In this document: positions 34,495 through 43,524 of the stretch, piece by piece
How the letters are laid out: each line of letters starts with the position of its first letter
Numbering within the stretch: position 1 is the stretch's first letter
NCBI RefSeq assembly: GCF_018599185.1
Contig: NZ_JAHFVL010000001.1
Location: 1,798,001-1,862,000, forward strand
DNA from: Rhodanobacter sp. LX-99
GTDB lineage: Bacteria; Pseudomonadota; Gammaproteobacteria; Xanthomonadales; Rhodanobacteraceae
DNA: 64,000 nt
Direction: 5' to 3'
The notes under the pieces: model-generated
The model's input: only the letters and a program-made list of their open reading frames with translations
The model's database searches: none
Told to the model about the DNA's origin: nothing
Position numbers and translations under genes: made by a program

Positions 34495-34878
34495 ATGTCG
34501 TCGGAACAGCATGCCGGCCTGAGCCGGGAATTCATCGAACGGCAACGCCAGCGCCTGGTCGCGCTGCGCAACCAGCTGCTGGGCGGCGAGGAAAACGACC
34601 TGGCCAGCAAGCGGGCGTTCCAGCTGCAGCATGGCGACGAGGCCGGGGAAGAGGAGGACGACGCGCAAGACCTGGCGCAGCGGGAAGTCGACCAGGCCCT
34701 GCACGATGTGGACGATCGCCGCGTGGCGAACATCGAGCGCGCCTTGCAGAAGATCGCCGAGGGCAGTTACGGCCTGTCCGACCTGAGCGGCGAGCCGATT
34801 CCGAAGGCCCGGCTCGAGACCGTGCCCGAAGCAATCCTCACCGTGCAGGAAGAGCGCGACCGCGAAGCCCGCGGCTGA
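34495..34878 (+). CDS. DksA/TraR-like protein lacking zinc-finger cysteines
   Basis: 127 residues. The N-terminal helices (FIERQRQRLVALRNQLLGG) with an acidic tip and the ending GSYGLSDLSGEPIPKARLETVPEA follow the DksA/TraR C4 family. However, the two CxxC positions are LSDL and related residues, so no zinc can bind there. Family members bind the RNA polymerase secondary channel. Cysteine-poor variants exist, and some replace DksA under zinc limitation, but total loss is worth noting. Monocistronic, with its own upstream region after a terminator. Confidence 0.8.
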   Translation: MSSEQHAGLSREFIERQRQRLVALRNQLLGGEENDLASKRAFQLQHGDEAGEEEDDAQDLAQREVDQALHDVDDRRVANIERALQKIAEGSYGLSDLSGEPIPKARLETVPEAILTVQEERDREARG

Positions 34879-34936
34879 CCCCGACAACGCCTGAAACGGG
34901 CCAGCCATGAGCCGGCCTGAACGCGCCCGCACGCGT

Positions 34937-35717
34937 TCAGCCGAACTGCACCGACAGCATCGATATCGAGCCGCCGTCCATGCCCTCCACCGGAAACATC
35001 ACCGCGTCGCCTTCGCCGCTGGCGCCGAGCACGTACAGCAGCGGCAGGTAATGGTCGGGTGTGGGCACCGACAGCTCCGCGTCCGCGCCCAGCGACTCGT
35101 AGTCCACCAGCGACTCGTGGTCGCCCCGCAGCATCAGCTCGCGCACCCGCGCCTCGAAGCGCAGCGCCCAGTCGAACGGTTCCGCCGGATGCCGGCCCCA
35201 GGCGTAAGCTGTGCAGGTTGTGCACCACGTCGCCGCTGCCGATCAGCAGGATGCCCTCGTCGCGCAACGGCCGCAGCAGCCGGCCCAACCCGTAGTGGAA
35301 CGCCGGCGGCTGCGACTCGTCGATGGACAGCTGCATCACCGGCACGTCGGCAGCGGGAAACACGTGGCGCAGCACCGACCAGGTGCCGTGGTCCAGCCCC
35401 CACGAAAGATCCGCGCGCACGTCCAGCGGCTGCAGCAGTTCGCGCACGCGGCGTACCAGGCCTGGATCGCCGGGCGCAGGATATTGCACCTCGAACAACT
35501 CGCGCGGGAAGCCGCCGAAATCGTGGATCGTGCGCGGCGCCGCCATCGCGGTGACCGCGGTGACCGGCAGGTACCAGTGCGCCGATACCGACAGCACCGC
35601 GCGCGGCCGCGGCAGGCGCTGGCCGAGCGCCGCCCAGCCCCGGCTCCAGTCGTTGTCGTGCAGCGCGTTCATCGGGTTGCCGTGCCCGAAGAAGATCGTC
35701 GGCATACGTGCATTCAT
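34937..35717 (-). pseudogene. DODA-type extradiol dioxygenase (LigB-like), frameshifted
   Basis: Reads well as a 4,5-DOPA/class III extradiol ring-cleavage dioxygenase: MPTIFFGHGNPMNALHDN, SVSAHWYLPVTAVTAM, ILLIGSGDVVHNLH. After VVHNLH the frame is lost. Removing one base near 35210 restores AYAWGRHPAEPFDWALRFEAR, which continues to the natural end PVEGMDGGSISMLSVQFG at 34937. So a single-base insertion splits the gene in two. Metal-ligand histidines are all in the first part. Either a real inactivating mutation or a sequencing error. Confidence 0.8.
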
Positions 35718-35858
35718 GGCATGACCTGCAGCCTCGCCGTGCGGGTCCTCGTGAGCGCCCGCATCCACGCAGTGATGACATTCGACGCGTTAGCTTGGCG
35801 TGAGTGCCGGCGATGGCGGATGGACGTCCATGCCATGGTGCAAGCCCGGGAGACAGGC

Positions 35859-36470
35859 ATGAAGATCGCATTGATCGGCGTCAGCGGACTGGTGGGTTCG
35901 CATCTGCTGGCGGAGCTGCTCCGGCGCGGGCACGAAGTCACCGGCATTGCCCGCGACACCGGCAGCGTGGCCGCACGGCCGCAGTTGCGGCTGAAGAACG
36001 GCGATGCCACCCGGCCGGCGCAGCTGGCGCCGTTGCTGGCCGGTCACGAGGCGGTGATCAGCGCCACGAAATTCGCCACGTCCGATGCGGCAGCGCTGAT
36101 CGCTGCGCTGAAGCAGGCCGCCGTGCATCGGCTGCTGGTGGTCGGCGGCGCCGGCAGCCTGGAGGTGGCGCCGGGCCAGGCGCTGGTCGACACGCCGGGC
36201 TTCCCGGCGGCGTACAAGCCGGAGGCGGAGGCCGGGCGACGCTTCCTCGATGCCTTGCGCAAGGAACAGCAGCTCGACTGGACCTTCCTGTCGCCTTCGG
36301 TCGAATTCGTCCCGGACGAACGCACCGGGACATTCCGCCTCGGCGGCGACCAGTTGCTCACCGACGCGAGCGGCCGCAGCTGGATATCGATGGAAGACTT
36401 CGCGATCGCCCTCGTCGACGAACTGGAGACGCCAAAGCACTCGCGGCGGCGCTTCACCGTCGGCTACTGA
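35859..36470 (+). CDS. NAD(P)-binding epimerase-like reductase
   Basis: 203 residues. The Rossmann start KIALIGVSGLVGSHLLAELLRRGHEVTGIARD has the GxSGxxG nucleotide-binding pattern of atypical short-chain dehydrogenases (NmrA/YwnB-like). LLVVGGAGSL and DWTFLSPSVEFVPDERTG follow. The substrate is not known; relatives are redox-stress or quinone-related. Probably co-expressed with the FMN reductase 50 nt downstream. Confidence 0.82.
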   Translation: MKIALIGVSGLVGSHLLAELLRRGHEVTGIARDTGSVAARPQLRLKNGDATRPAQLAPLLAGHEAVISATKFATSDAAALIAALKQAAVHRLLVVGGAGSLEVAPGQALVDTPGFPAAYKPEAEAGRRFLDALRKEQQLDWTFLSPSVEFVPDERTGTFRLGGDQLLTDASGRSWISMEDFAIALVDELETPKHSRRRFTVGY

Positions 36471-36520
36471 CCGCGCCACCCGATCAGCCACTCCACTTCA
36501 CCCACCAGGACGACACGCGC

Positions 36521-37093
36521 ATGAAGACCTACCAAGTCGGCTACCTCGTCGGCAGCCTCGCCAAGGGTTCGATCAACCGCCTGCTGGCCAAGGCACTCAC
36601 CCGCCTCGCACCGCCGGGACTGGAACTGGTGGAAATCCCGATCAAGGACCTGCCGCTGTACAGCTACGACTACGACGCCGACTTCCCGCCGGTGGCACGC
36701 GCGTTCAAGCAAGCCATCGCCGAGGTCGACGGCGTGCTTTTCGTCACGCCGGAGTACAACCGTTCGATCCCCGGCGCACTGAAGAACGCGATCGACTGGG
36801 CCAGCCGGCCGTGGGGCAAGAACTCGTTCGCGCGCAAACCATCCGGAATCATCGGCACCTCGCCCGGCTCGATCGGCACCGCGGTCGCCCAGCAACAGCT
36901 GCGGGGGGTCATGTGCTTCTGCAACTCACCGCTGATGAACACGATGGAGGCGTATATCCAGTTCAGCCCGGGCCTGATCACCGAAGACGGCACGGTTACC
37001 AACGACTCCACCGCCGAGTTCCTCGGCAACTACATGAAGGAACTGCACCTGTTCGTCGAGCGCGTGCTGACCGTGCATCCGCGCGGGGGTTGA
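36521..37093 (+). CDS. NADPH-dependent FMN reductase (flavodoxin-like)
   Basis: 190 residues with the family signatures GSLAKGSINRLLAKAL for FMN phosphate binding and FVTPEYNRSIPGALKNAIDWASRP around the flavin. GTSPGSIGTAVAQQQLR is also typical. Relatives reduce quinones, chromate or azo dyes using FMN. A strong hairpin follows the stop. With the upstream NAD(P)-binding gene it makes a likely two-gene redox unit. Confidence 0.9.
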   Translation: MKTYQVGYLVGSLAKGSINRLLAKALTRLAPPGLELVEIPIKDLPLYSYDYDADFPPVARAFKQAIAEVDGVLFVTPEYNRSIPGALKNAIDWASRPWGKNSFARKPSGIIGTSPGSIGTAVAQQQLRGVMCFCNSPLMNTMEAYIQFSPGLITEDGTVTNDSTAEFLGNYMKELHLFVERVLTVHPRGG

Positions 37094-37103
37094 GCCGGCG
37101 CAA

Positions 37104-37127
37104 GCGACGACAAAGATTTGTCGTCGC
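37104..37127 (+). terminator. Terminator-like perfect hairpin
   Basis: GCGACGACAAA and its exact complement are separated by 2 nt. It lies 10 nt after the FMN reductase stop. The T-run is inside the stem, so it could work in both directions. Confidence 0.5.
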
Positions 37128-37280
37128 GGCTTTCCGCGGATTCCTGCGACGTCGCGCCTTCATCAACCGCCGGCACCGGGCCGGGCATTCACGCGCTCTT
37201 GCGGAATCGGTGGAGTAGCGTTGCACCGTCGGTGGCTCCGGCCAGCGTCGGTATTGCAAGCCTGCAGGGGGACGACAGCC

Positions 37281-37808
37281 ATGGCGATGCATGAACTCGG
37301 AGACGTCGCACCCGATCGCGACGACCTCGCCGACCCTGCGCGGCGGCGCCTGCTGGCGGGCCTGCTCACCGCGTACACCGCCTCGTTGATTCCCTGGGCA
37401 CTGGCGCAACCCGCGCCGCGCGCCGACCTCGGCGCGTTCACCGCGCTCTCCGCGATCCTGGTCGGCCGGCAGGCGCTGGATGCCGCGCAGGCGGCGCGTC
37501 TCTACGACGTCCTCGTCGCCGCCCATCCGAATTTTGCGGCGGACGTGCAGGCCCTGCTGGCCCTGATCAACGAACGTCACATCGACCCGCTGCAATTGCA
37601 GGGCGTGCTGGACGGCGAGCATTCGCCGCTGGCGCCGCTACCGCGGCAGATCGTCGGCGCCTGGGCGCTCGGCGTGGTCGGCAGCGGCGAGAACGCGCGC
37701 TGCGTCGCCTACGAGACCGCGCTCAACGCGGTGATCGTGGCCGACGTGCTGAAGCCGCCCACCTACGCCTACGGCGCCTACGGCAGCTGGACCAGCAAAC
37801 CCCTCTGA
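37281..37808 (+). CDS. Small (gamma) subunit of membrane sugar/alcohol dehydrogenase
   Basis: 175 residues with the layout of the small subunit of gluconate/sorbitol dehydrogenase complexes: an Arg-containing N-terminal stretch (DPARRRLLAGLLTAYTASLIPWALA) like a Tat-type leader, then FTALSAILVGRQALDAAQAARLYDVL and the end CVAYETALNAVIVADVLKPPTYAYG. It escorts the flavin subunit to the periplasm. It is 14 nt upstream of the GMC gene. The ATG at 37281 was chosen over an earlier non-ATG extension. Confidence 0.82.
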   Translation: MAMHELGDVAPDRDDLADPARRRLLAGLLTAYTASLIPWALAQPAPRADLGAFTALSAILVGRQALDAAQAARLYDVLVAAHPNFAADVQALLALINERHIDPLQLQGVLDGEHSPLAPLPRQIVGAWALGVVGSGENARCVAYETALNAVIVADVLKPPTYAYGAYGSWTSKPL

Positions 37809-37822
37809 AGGAGTGCAATCCG

Positions 37823-39466
37823 ATGTCCGGACAGCTATCGGCTGACATCGTGGTGATCGGCTCGGGCATCATCGGCGCGCTGGCGGCACGGCGGCTGGCG
37901 CGGCGAGGCACCTCGGTGCTGATCCTGGAGGCGGGGCCGCGGCTGGAACGCGCCCGCGTCGTCGCCGCGTTCCGCAACTCGCCGATCAAGGGCAACTGGA
38001 TGGCGCCGTATCCGCCCTCGCCGTGGGCGCCGCATCCAATCTATACGCCGAAGGACAACGGCTACCTGAAGCAGGCCGGGCCGTATCCCTACCCGGCCGA
38101 GTACATCCGCGCGGTGGGCGGCACCACCTGGCACTGGGCCGCGCAGGCGTGGCGGCTGGTGCCGAACGACGTGCGCATCAAGAGCCTGTACGGCGTCGGC
38201 GTGGACTGGCCGCTCAGCTACGACGAACTCGATCCGTGGTACCAGGAGGCGGAGGAGATTCTCGGCGTGGCCGGCGCCGACAATACCGGCTCGCCGCGGC
38301 AGCATCCGTTCCCGATGGAGCCTGTGGCCGAGCCGTGGTCGATGCGCCGCTTCCGCGAACGACTGGCCCCGGCGTATCCGGTGGTCGCCAACACCGTGGC
38401 GCGCAACAGCCGCGGCTACGACGGCCGGCCCGCCTGCGTGGGCAACAACAGCTGCCAGCCGATCTGCCCGGTCAACGCGCAGTACCTGGGCATCAACGCG
38501 GTGGAGGCGGCCGAGGCCGCCGGCGCGAAGGTGGTGCCCAATGCGGTGGTCTTCCGCATCGAGCATGACGCCAAGGGGCGCATCGCGGCGGTGCGCTACT
38601 ACGCGCCGGACAAGAGCGAGCACCGCGTCACCGGCAAGCAGTTCATCCTTGCCGCGAACGGCATCGAGAGCCCGAAGCTGTTGCTGCTGTCGGCCAGCGA
38701 CAAGTATCCGAACGGGCTGGCCAACAGCTCCGGCATGGTCGGCCGCCACCTGATGGACCACCCCAGCACCTCGCTCACCTTCTACGCCGACGAGGAGCTG
38801 TGGCTGGGCCGCGGCCCGCAGAGCCCCAGCTCGATCAACACCCTGCGCGACGGCCCGTTCCGCGCGCGGCACGCACCGTACCGGCTGGACTTCACCAACA
38901 TCTCGCAGGTGCTCAACGTCACCAACGACCTGATCAAGGAAGGCGTGTACGGCGCGGAGTTCGAGAAGCAGCTGCGCTGGCGTGCCGCGCGCCAGGTCAA
39001 CGTGAAGAACGTGCTGGAGGTGCTGCCCGACCCGAACAACCGCATCACGCTCAGCGCGGAGAAGGACGCCATGGGCATCCCGAAACCGGAGGCGCACTAC
39101 GCGATCGACGACTACACGCGCCGCGCCGCGGAAGTGTCCAAGGCCGACTTCGCGCGCATCGCCGAACTGATGGGCGGCACCGGCCTGCGCTACAGCGCGG
39201 AGGGCCAGTTCGCCAACAACCAGCACATCACCGGCACCATGAGCATGGGCAACGACCCGGCGAGCTCGGTGGTCGACGCGTTCGGCCGCACGCACGACCA
39301 CGAGAACCTGTTCATCTGCAGCACCGGCGTGATGCCCACCGCGGCGACGATGAACTCCACGCTCACCGGCGTGGCGCTGGCGCTGCGCACCGCCGAGCAC
39401 ATCCTGCCGGCGAAGAACGCACACGCGGCCACCGCGCGCAGCAGCCGCGAGGCGAGCCTGGCATGA
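37823..39466 (+). CDS. GMC-family membrane dehydrogenase flavoprotein subunit
   Basis: 547 residues. The FAD-binding Rossmann motif is VVIGSGIIGALAARRLARRG; VGGTTWHWAAQAWR is the second flavin contact. CVGNNSCQPICPVNAQYL has a Cys cluster resembling the 3Fe-4S site described for FAD-glucose and gluconate dehydrogenases. The C-terminal part HITGTMSMGNDP and NLFICSTGVMPTAATMNSTLTGVALALR holds the catalytic His region. It oxidises a sugar or sugar acid in the periplasm and passes electrons to the downstream cytochrome; which substrate is unclear. Confidence 0.9.
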   Translation: MSGQLSADIVVIGSGIIGALAARRLARRGTSVLILEAGPRLERARVVAAFRNSPIKGNWMAPYPPSPWAPHPIYTPKDNGYLKQAGPYPYPAEYIRAVGGTTWHWAAQAWRLVPNDVRIKSLYGVGVDWPLSYDELDPWYQEAEEILGVAGADNTGSPRQHPFPMEPVAEPWSMRRFRERLAPAYPVVANTVARNSRGYDGRPACVGNNSCQPICPVNAQYLGINAVEAAEAAGAKVVPNAVVFRIEHDAKGRIAAVRYYAPDKSEHRVTGKQFILAANGIESPKLLLLSASDKYPNGLANSSGMVGRHLMDHPSTSLTFYADEELWLGRGPQSPSSINTLRDGPFRARHAPYRLDFTNISQVLNVTNDLIKEGVYGAEFEKQLRWRAARQVNVKNVLEVLPDPNNRITLSAEKDAMGIPKPEAHYAIDDYTRRAAEVSKADFARIAELMGGTGLRYSAEGQFANNQHITGTMSMGNDPASSVVDAFGRTHDHENLFICSTGVMPTAATMNSTLTGVALALRTAEHILPAKNAHAATARSSREASLA

Positions 39467-40863
39467 ACACGCCGACCCGTTGCCTCCCGCTGCTCGCCCT
39501 GCTCGGCCTGCTCGTCACCGCGCCGGCCGGCGCCGCCGACACCCCCGACGCCGCACTCTTGCAACGCGGCCAATACCTGGCCACAGCAGGCGACTGCGTG
39601 GCCTGCCACACCGCGCCCGGCGGCAAGCCGTACGCCGGCGGTCTGACGGTGCCCACGCCGATCGGCAACATCATCGCGACCAACATCACGCCGTCGACCA
39701 CGGCCGGCATCGGCCACTACACCGAGCAGCAATTCAGCGATGCCGTGCGCAAAGGCATCCGCGCCGATGGCGCCCGCCTGTATCCGGCGATGCCGTACAC
39801 GTCGTATGCGCAGGTCACCGACGACGACGTGCATGCGTTGTACGCGTACTTCATGCACGGCGTGGCGCCGGTGGACAGCAAGCCGGCGCCGACCCGGCTG
39901 CCGTTCCCGTTCAATCTCCGCTTTTCGATGGCGGGGTGGAACCTGCTGTTCCTCGACAGCAAACCGTTCGCGCCCGATCCGGCCAAAGGCGCGGCATGGA
40001 ACCGCGGCGCCTACCTGGTGCGCGGACTGGCCCACTGCAGCACCTGCCACACGCCGCGCAACCTGCTGATGGCCGAACGGTCGTCGCGTGAGCTGGCCGG
40101 CGGCATGGTCGGCACCTGGGTGGCGCCGAACATCACCTCCGACGCGAACAGCGGCATCGGCGGCTGGAGCGAACAGGACCTGGTCGACTATCTGCAGCTC
40201 GGCCACGCCCGCGGCAAGGCGCAGGCCGCCGGGCCGATGGCCGAGGCGGTCGAGCACAGCCTGCAGCACCTCGAACCCGCCGACCTGCAGGCGATCGCCA
40301 CCTATCTGAAGACGGTGCCCGCGCAACACGGCCCGGCCGATACCCGCGCCGTCGACCGCTGGGGCGCCGCATTCGACGGGATGGCTGACCAGCGCGGCAC
40401 CGCCCTGCCCGACGACGCGGAGCAATGGAGCGGCGCGCAGTTGTACGACGCGCACTGCGCCAGCTGCCACCAGGCCAGCGGCGAAGGCAGCTTCGACGGC
40501 GGCCTGCCGCCGCTGTTCCACAACACCGCCACCGGCCGCACCGACACGAACAATCTGGTGCTGGTGATCCTCGAGGGCATCCGCTGGCAGACCGGCGACT
40601 CCGGCGTGCGCATGCCGGGCTTCGCGGGCGACCTGAGCGACCAGCGGATCGCCACTCTGGGCAATTACCTGACGCTGCATTACGGCAACCCCGCCGCACG
40701 GATCACGGCGACCCAGGTCGCCAACCTGCGCGCCGGCGGCGCGCCGTCGCACCTGGTCGCGCTGGCGCGGCTGGCGATGGTCGTGGTGGTGGCGCTGATC
40801 CTCGCCATCCTCGTTCTGTGGCGCCGGCGCAGGCGGCGCCGGACTTCTTCCGGCCAGGCCTGA
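39463..40863 (+). CDS. Membrane-bound triheme cytochrome c subunit
   Basis: 466 residues with a signal peptide (cleavage near AGA/A) and three heme motifs: CVACH, CSTCH and CASCH, each in its own cytochrome c domain. A C-terminal membrane helix (LARLAMVVVVALILAILVLW) anchors it. This is the standard cytochrome subunit of the alcohol/gluconate/sorbitol dehydrogenase complex, passing electrons to ubiquinone. The ATG overlaps the flavoprotein stop (ATGA), confirming a three-subunit operon. Confidence 0.93.
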   Translation: MNTPTRCLPLLALLGLLVTAPAGAADTPDAALLQRGQYLATAGDCVACHTAPGGKPYAGGLTVPTPIGNIIATNITPSTTAGIGHYTEQQFSDAVRKGIRADGARLYPAMPYTSYAQVTDDDVHALYAYFMHGVAPVDSKPAPTRLPFPFNLRFSMAGWNLLFLDSKPFAPDPAKGAAWNRGAYLVRGLAHCSTCHTPRNLLMAERSSRELAGGMVGTWVAPNITSDANSGIGGWSEQDLVDYLQLGHARGKAQAAGPMAEAVEHSLQHLEPADLQAIATYLKTVPAQHGPADTRAVDRWGAAFDGMADQRGTALPDDAEQWSGAQLYDAHCASCHQASGEGSFDGGLPPLFHNTATGRTDTNNLVLVILEGIRWQTGDSGVRMPGFAGDLSDQRIATLGNYLTLHYGNPAARITATQVANLRAGGAPSHLVALARLAMVVVVALILAILVLWRRRRRRRTSSGQA

Positions 40864-40868
40864 CCCTC

Positions 40869-42188
40869 ATGCGCAATCCTTCCTGCACGATCCACGGCTT
40901 GGCGCTCTGCGGCGTGTTGTGGCTGTGCATGCCGCCGCTCATGGCCCAACAGTCCAGCGATGGCGGCTGGCTTGCCCGGTCCACGCTGACCGGCGACTGG
41001 GGCGGCACGCGCACGCAACTGCAGGACGACGGCATCGCCCTGCGCGCGCACTGGACCACCGAAAGCGCGGGCAACCTGTCCGGTGGACACGAACAGACCG
41101 CGCGCTACACCCAGCAACTCGACGCCGGCGCGGATTTCGACCTCGACAAGCTGTGGGGCGTGCCGGACGCGAAGATCCAGTTCACCGTCACCGACCGCCG
41201 CGGCCGCAGCCTCAGCAACGACGCGCTGGGCAACCAGTTCTCGGTGCAGGAACTGTACGGCGCGGGGCAGAACTTCCGCCTGGCCGAGCTGAACTGGCAA
41301 CAGGATTTTCTCGACCGCCGGATCTTCCTGCAGCTGGGCTGGTCGCCGGTGGGCGACGACTTCGCGCGGCTGCCGGCGTTCTGCAATTTCCAGAACGGCA
41401 TCATCTGCGGCCATGCCAACGCGATGACCACCAACAGCGGCGCGCACAACTTCCCCACCGCGCAATGGGGCGGCCACGTGAAGTGGCACGTAACGCCGGA
41501 CTTCTACGCCACCGTCGGCGCCTACCTGGACAACCCCAACGGGGGCAACCGCGACCAGGGCTGGAACCTCAGCCTCAAGCACCGCGGCGTGTTCGTGCCG
41601 GTCGAAGTGGGCTGGGCCACCGGCCGCGGCAGCGGACAGCTGCCGGGCGATCTCAAGCTCGGCGCGTACTACAACACCTCCGGCACGCCGGATGTGTACA
41701 GCGACGTCAACGGCCAGCCCGCCGGCCTCACCGGCGCGGCGTTCGAACACCACGACGGCCGCTCGGGCGGCTACTTCATCGCCGACAAGATGGTCTACCG
41801 CGAAGGGCCCGACACCAACCGCGGGCTCACCCTCGGCGCGATGGCCGGCGTCGGCGACGAGGCCACCGCACGCTTCCGCTACTTCTGGGTCATCGGCGGC
41901 CACTACCAGGGCACCTTCGCCGGCCGCGACAGCGACGTGGTCTCGTTCATGCTCGCCAGCGGCCGCACCAACCCGCGCCTCACCCGCTACCAGCGCGACC
42001 GCAACCGCGTGGCCCCCGGCAGCGTCGGCATCCAGCGCTACGAAAGCGTCGCCGAAATCGACTACGGCGCGAGGCTCACCCCCTGGCTGACCCTGCGCCC
42101 CAACCTGCAATACGTGATCCACCCCGGCGGCACCGGCGACATCCCCGATGCCTTCGTGATCGGCTTGTACACGCAGGTGACGTTCTGA
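40869..42188 (+). CDS. OprB-family carbohydrate-selective porin
   Basis: 439 residues. Signal peptide ending near LMA/Q. LTGDWGGTRTQLQDDGIALRAHWT is the classic OprB N-terminus (GDWGG-R-L-x-G). The rest is strand-rich, ending in VIGLYTQVTF with terminal Phe. It starts 5 nt after the cytochrome subunit gene, so uptake of the sugar and its periplasmic oxidation are encoded together. A bidirectional hairpin follows. Confidence 0.93.
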   Translation: MRNPSCTIHGLALCGVLWLCMPPLMAQQSSDGGWLARSTLTGDWGGTRTQLQDDGIALRAHWTTESAGNLSGGHEQTARYTQQLDAGADFDLDKLWGVPDAKIQFTVTDRRGRSLSNDALGNQFSVQELYGAGQNFRLAELNWQQDFLDRRIFLQLGWSPVGDDFARLPAFCNFQNGIICGHANAMTTNSGAHNFPTAQWGGHVKWHVTPDFYATVGAYLDNPNGGNRDQGWNLSLKHRGVFVPVEVGWATGRGSGQLPGDLKLGAYYNTSGTPDVYSDVNGQPAGLTGAAFEHHDGRSGGYFIADKMVYREGPDTNRGLTLGAMAGVGDEATARFRYFWVIGGHYQGTFAGRDSDVVSFMLASGRTNPRLTRYQRDRNRVAPGSVGIQRYESVAEIDYGARLTPWLTLRPNLQYVIHPGGTGDIPDAFVIGLYTQVTF

Positions 42189-42214
42189 CCACAATCGGGT
42201 ATCCGCCAACGACA

Positions 42215-42234
42215 ACGGGCGCCAAGGCGCCCGT
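42215..42234. terminator. Bidirectional hairpin after OprB
   Basis: ACGGGCGCC-AA-GGCGCCCGT, a perfect 9-bp stem. Nearly the same as the hairpin after glnA at 43437-43456, including the preceding GACA. It probably came along with the glnA 3'-end duplicate and now ends both the OprB gene and the remnant. Confidence 0.65.
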
Positions 42235-42245
42235 TGCGTTTACAC

Positions 42246-42503
42246 CCGTTCGGAGTGAGTAGTACATCTGGAACTCCAGCCGATGCGTGCTGGCGCGGTA
42301 CTTGGTGACTTCTTTCATCCCCACCTCGATGCGAGCGTCGATGAAGTCGCCGGTAAACACGCCGCCGGCCTTCAGGAAGTCACGGTGCTTGTCCAGCGCT
42401 TTCAGCGTGGCGCCGAGGCTGGAGCACAGTCGCAGGATGTTGTTCTCCTCTTCCGGCGACAGGCCGTACAGGTCCCTGTCAGCCGGCGCGCCGGGATCGA
42501 TCT
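42246..42503 (-). pseudogene. Duplicated 3' end of glnA (fragment)
   Basis: About 85 codons matching the C-terminus of glutamine synthetase, e.g. [19 protein letters not shown] and [12 protein letters not shown] followed by LEFQMYYSL. The intact glnA at 43525 has [19 protein letters not shown] at the same place. Roughly four in five residues are identical. The natural stop is lost, so the frame runs on. No start or upstream part of glnA is present. Same strand as glnA, so the two copies are direct repeats flanking the dinD-like remnant. The substitutions suggest a copy from another strain rather than a recent tandem duplication. Confidence 0.85.
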
Positions 42504-42543
42504 GTCGATCGAGCGCCACAACCCCTCGGCACCGAATGGCCGG

Positions 42544-43321
42544 TCACTTGTTGATGCCCTTCCGGCGCCCACCCGTTGACGGCGGCAGATAATTTTCTCC
42601 CGACACGACCCGCCGACCGGTCTTCGCCTCCAGATCCTGCCGTGCCTTGCGCGCAATCGAGCCACCGGTCCTGGCCGCCACCTTGTTGGCGTCGACGCCG
42701 CTGGCCCGCGTGGTCGCGCAGATTCTGCGCCTTCAGCCCCTTGAGCTGCTTGTGCTCCTTCACGCCCAAGCCGGACCACTCCTCGTGGATCAGGTTGGTG
42801 AGGATGGCGAATTCGTGGCCTGGCTTGACCTCGTGACTGGCCCAATAGTCGGTCAGTTTGGCGCGGGTCTCCTGCCCCATCATGCGCTGGGCGATCCACT
42901 TTTCGCTGCGGCCGTGCTTCTGCCAGGTCTCGCGGGCGCGGTCCAGCGCACGCGCCGGATCGGCCAGCTCCTGCATGCGTTCGTAACCGACTTTGGCCAG
43001 CCACAACTTGATCGGCTCGGCCTTGGGGCTGGGCACGGACTGCACCAGGCGCAGCAGGGTCTCGGCGGTGGCCACGTCGGTGAGATAGTTCTTCCCGTCG
43101 GCCGCGCGCAGTTTCAGTCGGTGACATTTTGTCACCGACTCACTGCCCTCCTTGCCAAGACGCTCCTTCAGCTTGTTCCAGTACTTGCGTGCGGTCTGGT
43201 AATCCGCCTGCCCGGTCAGCACCTGGATGATGTCGATCACCGAGAACCACCACGTCTCGCGCTCCTCGTCGTAGACGCGGCGGATGGCACGATCCTCAAA
43301 CTGGGCGGGCAGCTGCTGCAT
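42544..43321 (-). pseudogene. DinD-like (BRO-N domain) gene with internal deletion/frameshift
   Basis: The first 200 residues read well as a DNA-damage-inducible protein D relative: AIRRVYDEERETWWFSVIDI, YWNKLKERLGKEGSE, LKLRAADGKNYLTDVA, HEFAILTNLIHEEWSGL, KGLKAQNLRDH. The expected helical segment of about 25 residues after RDH is missing and the frame changes. The correct C-terminus (ANKVAARTGGSIARKARQDLE then TGRRVVSGENYLPPS) is in another frame and ends at 42544. BRO-N proteins are common on phages and integrative elements. Flanked by two copies of the glnA 3' end. Confidence 0.8.
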
Positions 43322-43436
43322 CACCGACTCTCCTGGCACAGGCGGACGACAAACATGTCGGCATCGTACCCGGCATGTGTCGCAGCGAATGCGGGGGCAC
43401 GCCAGTCCTGCGCGTCAGCGACCACCCCGAAAGACA

Positions 43437-43456
43437 ACGGGCGCCGCAGCGCCCGT
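43437..43456 (-). terminator. glnA terminator hairpin
   Basis: ACGGGCGC-CGCA-GCGCCCGT, a perfect 8-bp stem 69 nt after the glnA stop. Its counterpart follows the glnA fragment at 42215. There is no clear T-run. Confidence 0.55.
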
Positions 43457-43524
43457 GATCTCTCCCGGGATCAGGAAAATGCAACCTGCCGCCTTTCCGA
43501 ATCCCGATTCCCGAATCCCAACTT

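Noticed and set aside
35814..35839. CGGCACTCAC box on the minus strand near 35.8 kb, like the ECF second box
   Set aside because: No CAACC box at the required distance.
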